From contig CM067344.1 of the NCBI GenBank assembly GCA_034190875.2, forward strand, positions 26,748,903 to 26,812,902: a stretch of 64,000 nt of DNA. The letters are read 5' to 3'. A program made the translations under genes and the position numbers. Of the stretch, positions 35,856 through 49,445 are shown one piece after another. Each line of letters opens with the position of its first letter. Position 1 is the stretch's first letter. The notes beneath the pieces were generated by a model. The model saw only the letters and a list, made by a program, of their open reading frames with translations, did no database searches and was not told where the DNA came from. The stretch comes from Urechis unicinctus. Its lineage: Eukaryota > Annelida > Polychaeta > Xenopneusta > Urechidae.

Positions 35856-38639
35856 GGTTAAAGTCATCCAGAAATGACTCGAAGCCTAAATGCAAGACGA
35901 AGCGACCTAAAGAGTGTAAATATCGATCCTTTTCAAGTCGCCCAACTTAACCCGCGGCGAAAAATTGAGAAAGATCTCGAAGAACACACCAGCAGACTGT
36001 CTACACAATAACCAAGTATCTCATTTTGCTCGGCAATACAAACTCGCGATGCCATACCTCTACTTGCTTTACGTCCTGTAGGGCAAATTGTCACTTTTAC
36101 CATTGACTGCCGTAAAGTTGAGCTGCAATGACAGGAAGGAAGCGGGAAGGATGCCACCTGATGTATGTTACACCTCCTCACCAAGGCCGCTTGTAATTGC
36201 TCTGCGATGGCTTACTACAGGATCAAATTAAGTCGACGCTGATTATTTCTCAGGTCAGTATACAAATGGCTCATAACTTAGTACTAGCAGAATAGTGTAT
36301 TTATTAAAAGTAGACACTGCGATTTGACACCGCAAGCAAAGACAATGCACCTTATATATTCGTTCTCAGATTAGACTTTACTGAAGCATATTGTTGCACC
36401 CACTTTTATCGATAAGTGTTGATGGGTTTATCCGATCATGCAGACAACAGCGTTTACGAATCTTCTGCAGATGTAATAATCCATCACAACAACTGTCCTG
36501 TATCATCTACTGTAATGCTATTCGATGCACGTTGCTCATGTGCACGGATCCGCCAACCAACATGAGTAACCTGCATTCCCTTTTAATTTACTTCTAAACA
36601 ATGCCCATTTCTGCTGCTTGACATGCAGTCGTGTCTTTATATTGTCTACAGCAGCAGGTAATACTTATGGGTTATTTATTATCTGCTTTTTTTGTGACCG
36701 TTTACAGCTTATAGAGTTGCCATTGACCGAATTTATGGTACGTGAAACAAGTTTTATCTCATGACAAAATTGGCCCACAGACCCTAGCAGTATTTGACAA
36801 TTACCATCCACACATTCCTAGCTGCTCGTTTGGAATTACAATTCAAGCCGCGACATTTGAAAAGCGCAGCTAGAAAAAGCAAGCAATTTACTCCGTTGTC
36901 GATTAAAATGTTTGACATTCAATACTTATCATGTCAGTTGCGATGACTAAATAATGGTACATAGTATAAACAGTACTGAGGCATTTACTGATGCCAATAA
37001 ACTATGAAGCAAAAATTACATAATAAATGGTGAGCTTGAACTATTCATCTTTGAATGATATACGAGGTATTGGTCACTTAATGCAGTCATCGTACAACTC
37101 TGCGAATCCCTTTAGGCTTAGCAAGTATCACTGTTGTAGAATCAGTGCAGTTAAAAACGTAATGGTCTACGTCTAAACATAATGATGTGTGGCTGTCAAC
37201 GAAGACTACAACTTACAGGTATGCTGCAGGGTGCTCTGCGCTCAATGAGAGAGCGTATTGGTTTCTTATGGCATGCACTGCCTTACTTACGCATCGAGTC
37301 ATGACGGCAGTTGGGATGGAATCGTCAGAGATATAGCGCAGCACACAAACAGCCAATTGATTTGCTCAATTACACTTGCTTTGTGGTTAGTTACTTTGTC
37401 AATATCACCATTACCTATGTAGTAGTCGTATGTTCACTTCAGCTGAGAACATACAGAACAATAGACTACTCAGTCGTAATTTATTTTTAAAAGTAGCTTT
37501 ATATGTAGTAATATGTTGAAGCAATAGCTCAATCGCATAAATAGCTTGCTTGCTAGGTATTGATTCAATGAAAGCAATCGCTTATTTGTAGCAAATGAAC
37601 AAATACCATATACATTCGAAGGGTATTTTATATTAATCTATTACTTCGATAAGGAGGGGTAGCTGAATAAAAGTTCCTTTTGCATCCGATAAGAATGACT
37701 GACGTTGGATTTTGGAATGAACGATTAAGCCGCTAGTCATTAAGAAAGCCTGCAAAAACTTTATGTAGAGACGTATTATTCAACAGAAATGCTTTAACAG
37801 ATAGATGCTCAAACATTCACAATAGCTCTGAGGGGAAATTACAATATCATTTGGTCGCATTTATATTTATAACTGAACATAAACTCAGCCAATGCTGACA
37901 AGTAACTATGTAACAAAAACATACTTATATGCTACAAGACTTGTGACATATGGCATTATGAATAAAGACAGCAATAATAATTCATGCTTGGTATGCTTGT
38001 GAGAATGACACATCTTTCGAGCTCAATATATATATATGTCAATAGATGTGGTTAGAACGGCATTATTCACATGAATTATTTGTTGATATTACAAGAGATG
38101 GCGGTTTTAATATTGTTTAATATCTCCTTTTTAATTCCGCCATTCAAGGTTAAGATATTTCCAATCGATTGCAAATAATGACATCAAGAAAATCAAAGAT
38201 GTATTTTCAATCGACACGCCATATACTGATTGCCATTTGGGGCATGACAAGAGCTTCATTGTTATACAATTCTGTGTTGAACTGCTTTGTTGAGACGGCT
38301 GGCCATTTCAAAAATGCATCCTTCCATTGTGTTCTAAACATTATAGAAATTGACGAACCATATATTGATATCATGTGGCTGAATGATGCTTATAGGATTC
38401 AGATTATATGGTGGTATGTCAAGGTCTCTAGCCCAGGTGTGATAGTGGTCTATCAGGGCGGATCGGAAATATGCAAATTGGGTTATTTTAAGATCGAATT
38501 CGACCTGATGAGATGGTACTCTCAAAATACAATTACAACATAGAAACTTAACCATTACACTGTGCTTGTTATTGCAAATCAACTACCACTTATTCGGTTG
38601 AACCTTTTTTGAGACATTCGAGTTTACTCTTATAATTTG

Positions 38640-38830
38640 TCGTTCATCTTGTCAATTACTTAATCACGCAGGTCGAATGTGTAGTTATTGGAAGTGATCC
38701 ACATCATGGCAGGCATCTTAGTGTATGGCTTGAAGGCGGCAACTTTTAAAGACTGCAATTTAGGTCTGTCGATACGTAAGTGAATTCGGGCATCAGATTA
38801 TATGTCTGGGTGCCGCAAACCCGCCATGCG
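38640..38830 (-). pseudogene. Conserved hypothetical exon, copy 1 (broken)
   Basis: Counterpart of the open frames at 51850-52044 and 63220-63414, sharing RIDRPKLQSLKVAAF and MWITSNNYT. In copy 1 the frame has a TAA just after the HPDI segment and another after LRD, so it is broken. Function unknown. Confidence 0.4.
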
Positions 38831-41800
38831 TAAAGCCTATCAAATTTCATATCTGCAATGTAACAAGTGAAAAGCAGAGTTTTCTTTTCCAGTAGTTCAG
38901 CAATTTATTCATAGTCATGCCCTCTAAACTGACGTCATGATATATCTTGCAATAATGTTGTGTCATCATAGCGTGGTCAAACCTGATCACGTTATGCTTT
39001 TCGTGTTAGCAAGTGTTGGTTCTTTGTAACATTGGCTTCATTGTCCATTATGATAAAGCATATGGAAATAACACACAATTAGGGCAATGAATGGTAATGA
39101 TGCAAACTCCAGTTTTAAGAGTTTAAGATGGAGCCGGGCATTAAAAAGGTGGAGGACTATAGGGGCGATGACCAAAGGGACACAGGGGAAGCCTGTTAGG
39201 GACTGTGACATCGTGTGTATGAAGGGGCATTGAGTATATTTGCCGGAAGAATATGAACTTACCTTTTTAATATATGAATGAGTGTTCATTTACAACGGAG
39301 TTGACTGTAACTGCGTGTCATATCAGCTAACGGCTTGCACGAGTTTAGACGATTCTGGGAATCGATTTACTGAGGCAAGTTAATTTGATACATATGTTTT
39401 ATGTCTGGCCGTGTTCACGAGACATAAACATACATTTAACAACATGTGACGTCAGTGTTATAACATGATCATGGTAGATGCGCGTGCTCATTAAATTTGT
39501 ACTTGAAGCTTAAGAGCCAAAATTGAGCATGGAATTCGTTGTCCATTATATGATACATCTGCATTATTAATTGATAATAGGCTATTTGGTATGTGTGTAA
39601 ATTGTGGCATTCCAAATAATAATCACGCAAGGGTGTGTGATAAAGACAAAATTTTCTCCATATAAATGTGACTATTTAATCCATAGCATCACTCGTATTC
39701 CACGTAAGATACTTCCCGAAAGTATACCCTGAACGTAACCGTGCTTTGTCGACACAAACGTACGTTCTGGAAAATATATTTCTGACTTCTGCGAAGTAAT
39801 CATTTGAAATTTAGTGGGTAAAAAATCTTTCAATGCTGTAGGGTTCATTCAATGCCTAGATAGCCCGTTAAAAAAAGGTTAATTAGGAATGTTTGGGTCG
39901 TTTGATGGTCTTAGGTCTTCATCTGCTTCAGCAGCCATAGTATCGACCGAACCTTGTAATTTGCATACGATGTAATGAGTGTAATGACACTGAGTAAAAC
40001 GCTAGAAAAGCAGTCGGGCTGCGATATTGTGTTTGTTCCATGGACTTGAATTTGTTCTAGGTCGTGTTCAATTCCCTGTAATAAGGTAATGTAAGGACAA
40101 GAGACATGCATTGTATATATGTTACGTCACATGATCGCTAACCCTTGATTATTCCCATGATACAATTACTATGGATCGGAATACCCCAACCCCCTAAGCG
40201 AAAGCAACGTGAATGACGCTGGTATTAGCATAATTATGTCAAACCGATCTTGGTTTAAAACCATTTTATAATCGCGTGAATAAACAATAAGACACCTGAG
40301 TAGCTGAGACAATTTGGATTTACGATCACCGACCTTGCATTCATCAAGTTTTAAGACCAACATTTGAGGTTGTTAAATGCCATTGATTGCCATCTAATTT
40401 GATATAAATAAATTACCAAAAACCTTACTCAGATAAGCCGTTTGCTAGAGTATCTTAAAAAAACGTTTATAATCCATTATAGGCTATCGCTTACTTTATC
40501 ATTAAACCATTGCAAAACACGGAACATCGAATAGAACAATTACCCTAAATAACATTATAGTTTTCATAACTAGATACTTTCCTTTGTTTGGGATTCAGCA
40601 TTATTCTCGTGGACAGAAATCCGTTACGGTTAACTTGACCCGATTTGTCACATACATTTAACTAACAAGTAGCTACAAGTAGTAGTTTATGTAGACTATT
40701 TTATTACTAAATTTAGACTAATCCACATTATAAACAAATCAAGAATTCCAGGAAAAGAGAAGAGCACTCATGACCAATGGTGACATTTAGGATTGGCTAA
40801 ATGAATCCTTATAGTGCTATTGGCTAACATTCGGCTTATATATGACATACTAATATTGTTACGTTAAGCACTGTACGTCATTGCAATCCCCATCGTTTGA
40901 AATGTAAACCCCATTGCGCCAATATAATGTGGCATTCATCATCATAGATTGTACAAGCAATAACATGTCCTCCCTTAATGTTTCACGCTTCATTGTGATG
41001 TTTATTGGAATGATTTATATTAGGTATAGTTGGAAGTTGAGCGTGGTATATGCCCCGCTCATGATGTGTTATTACCGCTGTTTATGGAAGCGTCCATACC
41101 AAATATGACTCTTCAGTCTGTACCCAAGCGTGTGTCAAACATACAGAAAACATCGTAGTAGCCGATCGACGATCTCATGAAATTCAATCACTAATCAACG
41201 GTTATAACGAGATGTTAGGGACGATTGTAAAATCCTGGTGGTTTAATCGACTACCAAGGCGTGCACAAGATTGCCTTTTAACAAGAATTAACTCGTAAAA
41301 TTACTATAATAACTATAAATTAGAGAGACAACTACAAAAGTGATAAAACTACTTGATAAAACGTGGAATTATAGTCAAGCTAAACTACATGCCAAAAGAG
41401 TTGACTTGATCAGCGAATTATAATGCAAGGCATCCCTTTGATTCTGAATGCAGATACTAGCGCTCAGATCTCTACGTATCTTTTAACACCCCTACAGTAT
41501 ATCTGTAAGGTATTCTATTGAAGCTTTATAGCATGAAATCACCATAGATGTGAATAATTTCTTCTCTTCGGCAGAAAATGATAGCAATTACGATTTGTGT
41601 GGTCTAGTTGGTCATTGTTTGTCATTTTTAATGTCATTGAAACATCATATTGCAAAAGTAGTTTCCCATGTTTGTTTTCGTCATTTTCATTATCTTTTGC
41701 TCTGTAGCTATTATTTGCAATCAGTTATTCAGCAAGAACGCATTTAAAGCATCACGTCTACATTTGGTAGCTGTTGAGGTAGTAACACGAGCACTGCAAT

Positions 41801-42881
41801 TATTTGTTAGATGTCACATTCCTAATTACAAAGCTTCATCTGTGGTCTCCAGTAGTTATACACCAGCATGAATCAGAATGCAATATCCATGTGTGAAACT
41901 GTTCTTGATGTAAAGAATAAAACGATTGGCTAATTAAGTATTTATATATTCGCCAATACTATGATATCATAAATGTGAGTACCATGAATGTCGTCGATCC
42001 TTTGCCTTAACTTTCCTGTAAACAAGGGAATGAAATTATTGTTATGTCAATGCATTATTTATTTGCATTAAATATCGGTTTATTTATATATTCATATATA
42101 CTAAGGTAACATGCATTATGTTCTTTTCATACATAAAACGTTTCCCTAATCATGTCGTCTTCTTATTTTTCTTTCTTTTATTTGCACCTAGATCCGGCTG
42201 AACTTGTTTTCTATGCTACAGAGAAATGACGTCATAAGGGTTTACTATAGCCTCTGCATTGTTGCTTGACCGCACATTTCCATTTTGATATGTAAGATAA
42301 TGGTAATTACACATGGTTGTTTAATTAGTGTTAACTTATTACCATAATGATCCGTCGATCGTAGATAACAAAATTATAAATAACGCGATTGTCCATATAG
42401 TTTATGAAGTGTTTAGTTCAGGAACGATTTACTGATTTTTATGCATCTACTTCATACATACTTTTCCCGATAAAGCGCCTTCTATGGTTGTACCCGTAGA
42501 TCCGATATGTTGTAAAATGTTATGTTACATGCAATGAGAGGGCAAAAACGGAACACAATCGATAAATGAGGGAAGCAAATGTCCTTGAGCGATAGCCAGA
42601 TGCACAAGCCAAATAGGTACAGTTTTTGGAACTCACACATCCATAACCTTTAACTCATCTGTTGTGACATATAGCGATGTCGGAGTCTAAAATATTTTGC
42701 AGCCTTTGTGTTCCTCTTAGAACAAATAGTTTATTGAAACACGGAAGCGTGGATCATTGTTAGGCTATACATTATATATTTACCTACCAAAAGCCATTTT
42801 CCGTTGAATGTGGCATCCCCAACTGTGTAAATTCGCTGCATAGATAAATGGGTATTTAATACTTCAGATAACTACATATAC

Positions 42882-43075
42882 CTTTTATTGACGACAACAC
42901 AATCAATGTAGTCTAGAGCCTCCCGTACAGGTAAGACTCCCGCTGCCTGGCCACTGAGTCTTGAGAAATCTGCCGTCCTCAAATGATTCTTGTTGAACTT
43001 GCACGCCGCCTTAGTGTAGCCCAATCTCTGAGTGTAGCCCGTATAAGGGAATGTTGAAGAATATCCAATAGCCAT
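42882..43075 (-). CDS. Hypothetical coding exon, tandem copy 1
   Basis: An open segment starting MAIGYSSTFPYTGYTQRLGY and ending DYIDCVVVNK, followed by a GTATAT donor. It lies in an exon-like block whose upstream acceptor TTTTTACAG is at about 43121. The frame is closed just upstream by TGA, so this Met may be a true start after a non-coding leader. Copy 2 at 56240-56433 keeps the frame over all 64 codons. A candidate next exon (about 42787-42835) reads RIYTVGDATFNGKWLL in one frame, but not in the frame the splice would deliver. No family was recognised. Confidence 0.4.
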
Positions 43076-43396
43076 TCCAAACCCTCTAAGTCACGGTTTG
43101 TTTTCACTTGAAGTCCTGTAAAAATAGACGACAGCAATCTGGCAATGGCACCATGTCTACTTAAAAGTCTGGACAATTTAGGAGATAAATGTTAATGGAT
43201 TATTCAGAAGACATCATTTCCATGTTAATTTTTTGCTGTGAACCCTGGGTGAAAGCTGGCATGATGGTGGTCACGTGCTTCAAGGACGCACTGTACGGCT
43301 GAGCAGACCGGCACATATTACTTTGAGAATGATAGCTCCTTTGAAACCAGACCCCGGCCCGCAGTTCTCAGCCCGGCTTGCAAATTGAACTCAGAG

Positions 43397-45286
43397 ACAG
43401 ATTAAAGTACAATTGAGACATTATTTTGTGTTGTCAAGACAGATACCTTCAAAATATTGCTACGTTTTAAATAACAACCATCATGGATAAGTTATATAGT
43501 TCGCTGAAACAATCTTGTAATTCACAATAAAGAGTGATAGGCAATATCGGACATTGCTGAAGTAGTGCTATTGTGTGGGTGTGTCTAAAATATGACTGCG
43601 AGTCAATGGCATTGCGACAGACTGAAAGCGTTGAACGAGTATGGACAATAAATGTCGGAAAGCATAGGTGATCGACCACTTCGATGTATGAGTAATAGAA
43701 CTATCAAATATCAAATGGCATACGTAAACCTAACCGCGAAAATATTACATATATCAAGCAATGCATAAACTTGATATGTTGGAACGTAACCGCATATGCC
43801 TCTACGTATTTCGATATTCCAGTTTTATCATATTGTAAAAGGAGAATAGCTTGCTCATATATCAAAGAAGGCAAATGTTCTCCCGCTTGCATTATGAACA
43901 CCGGAGCAATAGCATAGACATTCATTCCCCATTGGTTGGGAGCTCTACACAATCTTAGGCATATTAAGGTGACATTTCCTTCACAAACCGCGTACATTCC
44001 GACTTCATTACTTCATTAACTCTGCGTCGGACTTGCGCAAACTACGAATTAATATTTCTTAAGATAATTATGGGCACCCACCATTATACAACATATAGTT
44101 TTAAACTATAATCAAGCCTTTATCTGTTATTGTAAAAATATGCTTATAATGCTCTCTTATATATAACATCATGCTTGGGAAAATGACTTTGACATTGATA
44201 CTACCGCACAATCATATTTTCACGACAGTCTAAAACCCACCCGCAGGTAAGCTGCGAGGCGCCATACAGCGATGCTCTTAAGACGCCGGTTGTGCCTCCT
44301 GCTGGCGCTCCCAGACTACAGTGTTTCGGAAATTTACTGTAAGAGAGCTTCTCTCATTGAATCACTTTTACTCCTCCGCGGCATTTGAATTGAATAACAA
44401 CACTAAGTATGGCAAGGCTAAGTTAATGTACCAGGTAATGATGTCGCTCTCAAAGTTGGGATAATGGGCTAGGTATTCCTTCATCATCCACATAACGTGT
44501 TTATGTTGTGTTCTTTCCTGCCAATATTCAAAGGTAATAACGCCGTGCTGAGGGCCAAAGTTTGTAGAAGGGCTGTCTCTGGCTCTAAGGTTTAGCCGTG
44601 AGCAGGGCTGTTGAGCCATTGTAGTTGATGTACGACTCTCTCTGTCCGACATGCTATCAGATGACTGGCGTTAACGAACAAATTTATCAATTTGTTAATC
44701 ACGCATACCGAGTGCAGGAGACAAAATGAGACACAGTTACCAGAATAATATAAATACATTGCTAACTAAATCCATAGCCACGACCAAGGGCACTCGGTTC
44801 GCCTCATGGGAAAGCAAATAGTCTATACGTTTGTTTCATAACCAACGATATGTCCTGAAATTGCATAATCATGTGAATTTTGCACATATTGAAGACAGGC
44901 GCTTGTAACTGATTTGATAATGCTTTGAACCTCTCGAAATACTTCCGATTAATACTGTTTACAACAGAACAATCTATAAAGTCACTTGACACCTAAAGTG
45001 TTGAACTAAAACATTTATGAAATATTTAAAGTAGGAGTCGTGTTGATGCTTTGCAAAAGGACACATTTTATAACGTGGGAATGATCATCGCTACCAGTGG
45101 TTTCAATTGCCATGAAAAGTACATAAACATGTTTAATAACAAGCTCCGCTCCTACCAAGATTCGGCTTTGATCAACAGAAAACACTTATACCAAATATCA
45201 AGCTGACAATGTGTGACACCAATGCACGTGAAATTAATAATTTTTAAATGCAAATATTCCTTAATGCATTTTTTTATGATTTTTTA
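43397..45286. other. Unique spacer between tandem copies 1 and 2
   Basis: Sequence without a counterpart in the other spacer. An open frame at 44368-44652 (minus, 94 codons, with FEYWQERTQHKHVMWMMKEY) is the only stretch with protein-like composition. I do not recognise it and it is not repeated elsewhere in the window. Confidence 0.5.
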
Positions 45287-47870
45287 TTCACATAAGCACA
45301 CAAGCGCAAACACTGATATTCTCTGACAGGTGAATAAAGTTTACCGCGATTAGTTTTGTCGCGCCAAAAATCAACTTGTAGCTCAAAGTAGCTCGTGAGC
45401 TTGGGCACTGGCGGTAATTACATCATACATTATGTGGCGACAAGTTTTAGTGCCCGTCATACGATACGTTTGTGGATACATGAAGGTAATAGCTTATGAC
45501 CATTCCACGTGCCTTATCCGAAATCAACATCAGTGCCTATGGAACTCTATATTGCCTCTAAGTGTGTAGCCGCCTCTAAGGGTGTTAGTCTATGTCTTCA
45601 TGTGGTTGTTATAGAGACAGCCAGACAAAGTGCACCACCCGTTCATGCATCTGATGTAACGTATTTGCGTCGGTGTGCACTGATTGGCGTTACGCTTAGA
45701 CCTCTAGCTCACCTAGCAGTAACGGTGGACAAAACTCCATGAGAATCATGTATTTTTGTTAACTGCTTGGTAGAGGAGATAAATGGATAGACGTTACACA
45801 GTTTCAAAGCGTTGCGAACGAATACAGTCTTAACTATACGTCAACGTTGACATACTCTCACGATGATTGCTCACTCTCTGTTCATTCAACGACCAACACC
45901 CTATTATTACAGATGCTGCTCTAGTATAGGTTACACAAGAAGTTTAATATGGCGGAAGCTAAGAATAATTAAACCACGGGCCTAGGTACACACCGACCAC
46001 CATGTAGATGTCACAGCGCCAAGCTGATTCACGTATATCATTTTGGGGCTTTTTCATTACATGCACATCGTTCTGACTGCGTTGATACGGACATGATATC
46101 CACTGGCTTCATCTTAAACGCACCGGTGCCTTTGAGGCGAACCGAAATGATGCGCATATTATTAGCATGTGAAATGTATGTAAAATGTATGTCTTTGTGG
46201 GTCAACTGTCAATAGCACACCAGACTGTACATTGATATCCCTTCTGGTCGGCTGTCATTTCTATTGGCTTAACAATTCTTAATTGACTTCCGCTGTTTTT
46301 TTGTGTTGGTAATCGAATTCCACATCACGGGTATTATTGTCTTTCCAGCATACTGGTGCTAAGTACTCATGACTCCGGGGACATTCGTACATTTGGACAG
46401 AACATAAAGATAGAACAGAATTAAGAGGGACATATAATGATCAAAAAGGTGGATATTACTATATCTTTGACAGTACTCTTTGAAGAAGCTGTCATTTTCA
46501 CGCAATATAGTCGCAGACTAGCCTACACTGCTTTACTTACCGGGGCATCACTTTAAGGTTTACTTTGAATGGGCCGCTTTATTTAGCGTCATCAATGAAT
46601 ATGGCGAAATTGCTTGTTGTTGGTCCCTGACAATATCAGCTTGCAATAAGCAGTTGTCTGTTAGCACGGTTTCATGAGAGAGCTGCTTTATGCGCAAGCT
46701 ACCTCATCTACATATGCGATACCATTTTAACCATACAAAACCAAGCCTCCACCGAGGCTTTTGTGCACGATGTAACACCGTAACGCGATGCGCTAATATG
46801 AAATACAACATCCGACGACTGCAACACCAACGGATCCATAGAGTGGTTAATTCACTGATGGATCGCTACCAACGGTGCAACAAAGTCGTCTAACCAAATT
46901 GTTTTATTTTTCATCTTCCATTTCATCCGGGCTTCTTTGTCGCTCACCATCTAATAATGGTTGCCTGCTATCACATGTTGACAACACAGCCGCGCAACTA
47001 AGAAACAGCATTATGTGTGCAAAGCAAACCCCTCAATCGGTAAAATCCACGGGTATTGTTAGTTTGCGCCATCATTCCATGTGGGAGCACTTCTACCGAG
47101 CACTATGCCTATTATATAATGTGGTAACCATAAAGGGTCACGAAGCCCAAGTATTGAGCCAATCTTCTTTCCAGAATTTATCGACAAACTGCAGCGCTCC
47201 TGCTGAAGTTAGTCTTGTGCAGGCATAGTTTTTATAGTTGCGATGATCCAGCTGGCCAGCTCGAATACGCATCGTCCCTCATTTTAACATCCTATGTCTG
47301 AGAGGCAAATCATTTCGTTAGAATTAACGCCTGAATAAACGTTTGTCCATAACACAATTCGATGCAATAAGCATTTAATGCTTAGAAATATCGTAAAAAG
47401 AAATAATTGGTTAATTGCCCAGAACATCTATTGACAATTATTACCTGCGAATGTAACGTATGTCAATGTGATCAAACCATTAGAGGCGGTGATCATTTTC
47501 AACTCCTTCATGAATGAATTTGTTAATTGAATTCATCATGTTATTAGAAACATGTAATAATATATTACAATCTATTTTAAATGCTCCTAGACCTTTATGA
47601 GAGCGCGTGTGAAGTATGTTCGGAGTGGTAAATTCACTGAAATACATAAAAGCCACATTCACTCGGGTCCATTTTGATGTTGAATCAATGTTTTCCATCG
47701 AGACAATTTCGATTATGCGCATAGATGTTAGTATAAACCCCGATTTGAAATGTGAACATGAAAATCTGTACTGCTTTATAAACTCCGAACTTCCCGATCT
47801 TAAAATTCAAAAAATGTAATCCATCATACCATCACAATCACACGTAACAACGATATAGATCAGGAAATTA

Positions 47871-48080
47871 TCAGTGTATTTCTTTTTTCTTGTTTGAGCT
47901 AGGGGATGTTGACGAATCCACCCTGACTACGGTGGATGAGGTAGCCGGCAGTGTTTTCGTAGTAGATGTTGGGGTCGTTGTCAGTGGGCTCGTTGGTGTC
48001 GTTAGAAATGGTTCAAGCGGCATCGTATGTGTTGTTTCGTGTAGCAACTGTTGATGAATGGAAACTGATACTGCCTGCAT
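47871..48080 (-). other. Thr/Pro-rich open stretch 3' of PAN copy 2
   Basis: Frame MQAVSVSIHQQLLHETTHTM leading to TTTPTSTTKTLPATSST and a Lys-rich end. It matches 60059-60268 in copy 3 and a shorter stretch in copy 1. It may be a mucin-like C-terminal exon of the PAN gene, or simply duplicated non-coding DNA. Confidence 0.35.
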
Positions 48081-48224
48081 GTGATTATAGTGCTGTGTCA
48101 GGTTGTGAGAGGAGCTTCTGGGGCTAGCTTGATTCTTTGGCAGGCCGTATCGTCACTGCGCCAGCAGTAGTAGACTAAGAGCGGTTAGTGCAGTCTTCTG
48201 GGTTGTCGACGAAGGGAAGGGTGA

Positions 48225-49445
48225 TTAACTGCAATATATACTTAACGAGTGGTCCATCGTTGATACTCCATATCCAGAATACAATCGGCAAGTAACCATG
48301 GCGCTTCCATGGCCAGACCAAACGGCAAAGGATCGACATTGTGCGTCTGAACTGCAGAACGAACCACAATGAATGACAGAAAAGGCTTGTTCTTGCTGGT
48401 AGAAGTTGTCTTGCCCAGGAAATGCGTTATGTTGGCAGCTGTAATCGACGTATCGCAGATCGCCCACTGCGTAATAACAAAGCATGATAATAACAAACAC
48501 ATTCTGAATTAATCATTGATATTCTCTGCTTTTCTATTCTGGCCTCAAACTAGATTTGTTATGAATGTTTTATCGGGTTGTATATTTCTCTAACGAGGGG
48601 GGGGGATCGCAAATACAACCACAAATCAGTCATTGATGACGAAATTTTGCGGTGTGCTATGGGATTTGCCCACCATGATAAAGAGCATCAGTAAGCCGAC
48701 CTATGTGCTACCCATCATAACCGGCCCTACCAATTGACATGGACGAATAAAACGATGCCAGTCTGCCGGTGGACTGCTAATGCTATATGCTATATACAGT
48801 AATTAATATAGTGACATTATGTTTGGAACTCTAACATTTAATATCTTGCTATGTATCACATATGTTCAGGATCAGTTCACAGCTAAAGCGCAAATTTAAC
48901 ATTACAACACGTGTTATGGGAAATGATGGATATGGTAGTCCTTATATGACATGCCAAGTGAGCAGGCAGCTGTACCACGAAGAGTACTTGACAAGCATAT
49001 CAAATTGACGGATGCCGTACAGCTAGTCACTGTTTGACTGCGTTACCTCAGACTCATGAAAGTTGCACCTTATAAATCGTACTGCACTGGGCTGCAACTT
49101 TTGAATAGCGCTGCTACGAGTAATGTTTCCAGACATTTACCAGAATTAAACTAACGATCAGTCTTAGTCGTACCATTTGAAATATGCAGTTAGTAGAGGT
49201 CATATGTATTTATATTTGTTGTCTGTAAAATGCACGCTATTTTTAACCATGATATCGCAATATGTGTTAATAAAACTGAACCATATTCTTACAATCGACG
49301 TCTTTACACCATGGCGCCATAAAATAGGAAAACGAATTTGAAAAGTATAGAATAGAATTCACTCGCAATGATCAATTAACAATAGTTACTTACCAGTTAA
49401 CGTCCCCATGCATAAAGCGAACACCCTAAGCACGTTGCATCCCAT
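48225..49445 (-). pseudogene. Secreted PAN/apple-like protein, copy 2 (truncated)
   Basis: Exons 49394-49445 and 48225-48466 give a 97-residue product that keeps the signal peptide and all six cysteines but stops at TAA straight after YCS, where copies 1 and 3 read YCSK and continue. Further on, a one-base loss relative to copy 3 shifts the Ser/Thr-rich tail. The domain itself is intact, so a short secreted form could still be made; I call it a probable pseudogene because the tail is lost. The intron is longer than in copies 1 and 3 because of the 48595-49035 insertion. Confidence 0.65.

Larger units (their letters stand above)
32350..43396. repeat. Tandem segmental duplication, copy 1
   Basis: First of three related units. 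Landmarks recur at offsets of about 12.9-13.4 kb in copy 2, for example the PAN gene start at 35855 versus 49445, the exon at 43075 versus 56433, and the AGTCGCAGACTA stretch. Local identity looks around 90-95 percent with many indels. Copy 1 keeps the 36340-36600 segment that copy 2 lacks. Confidence 0.9.

Noticed and set aside
44368-44652. 94-codon minus-strand frame in the spacer between copies 1 and 2
   Set aside because: Protein-like composition but single copy, with no motif or splice evidence; mentioned only in the spacer entry.
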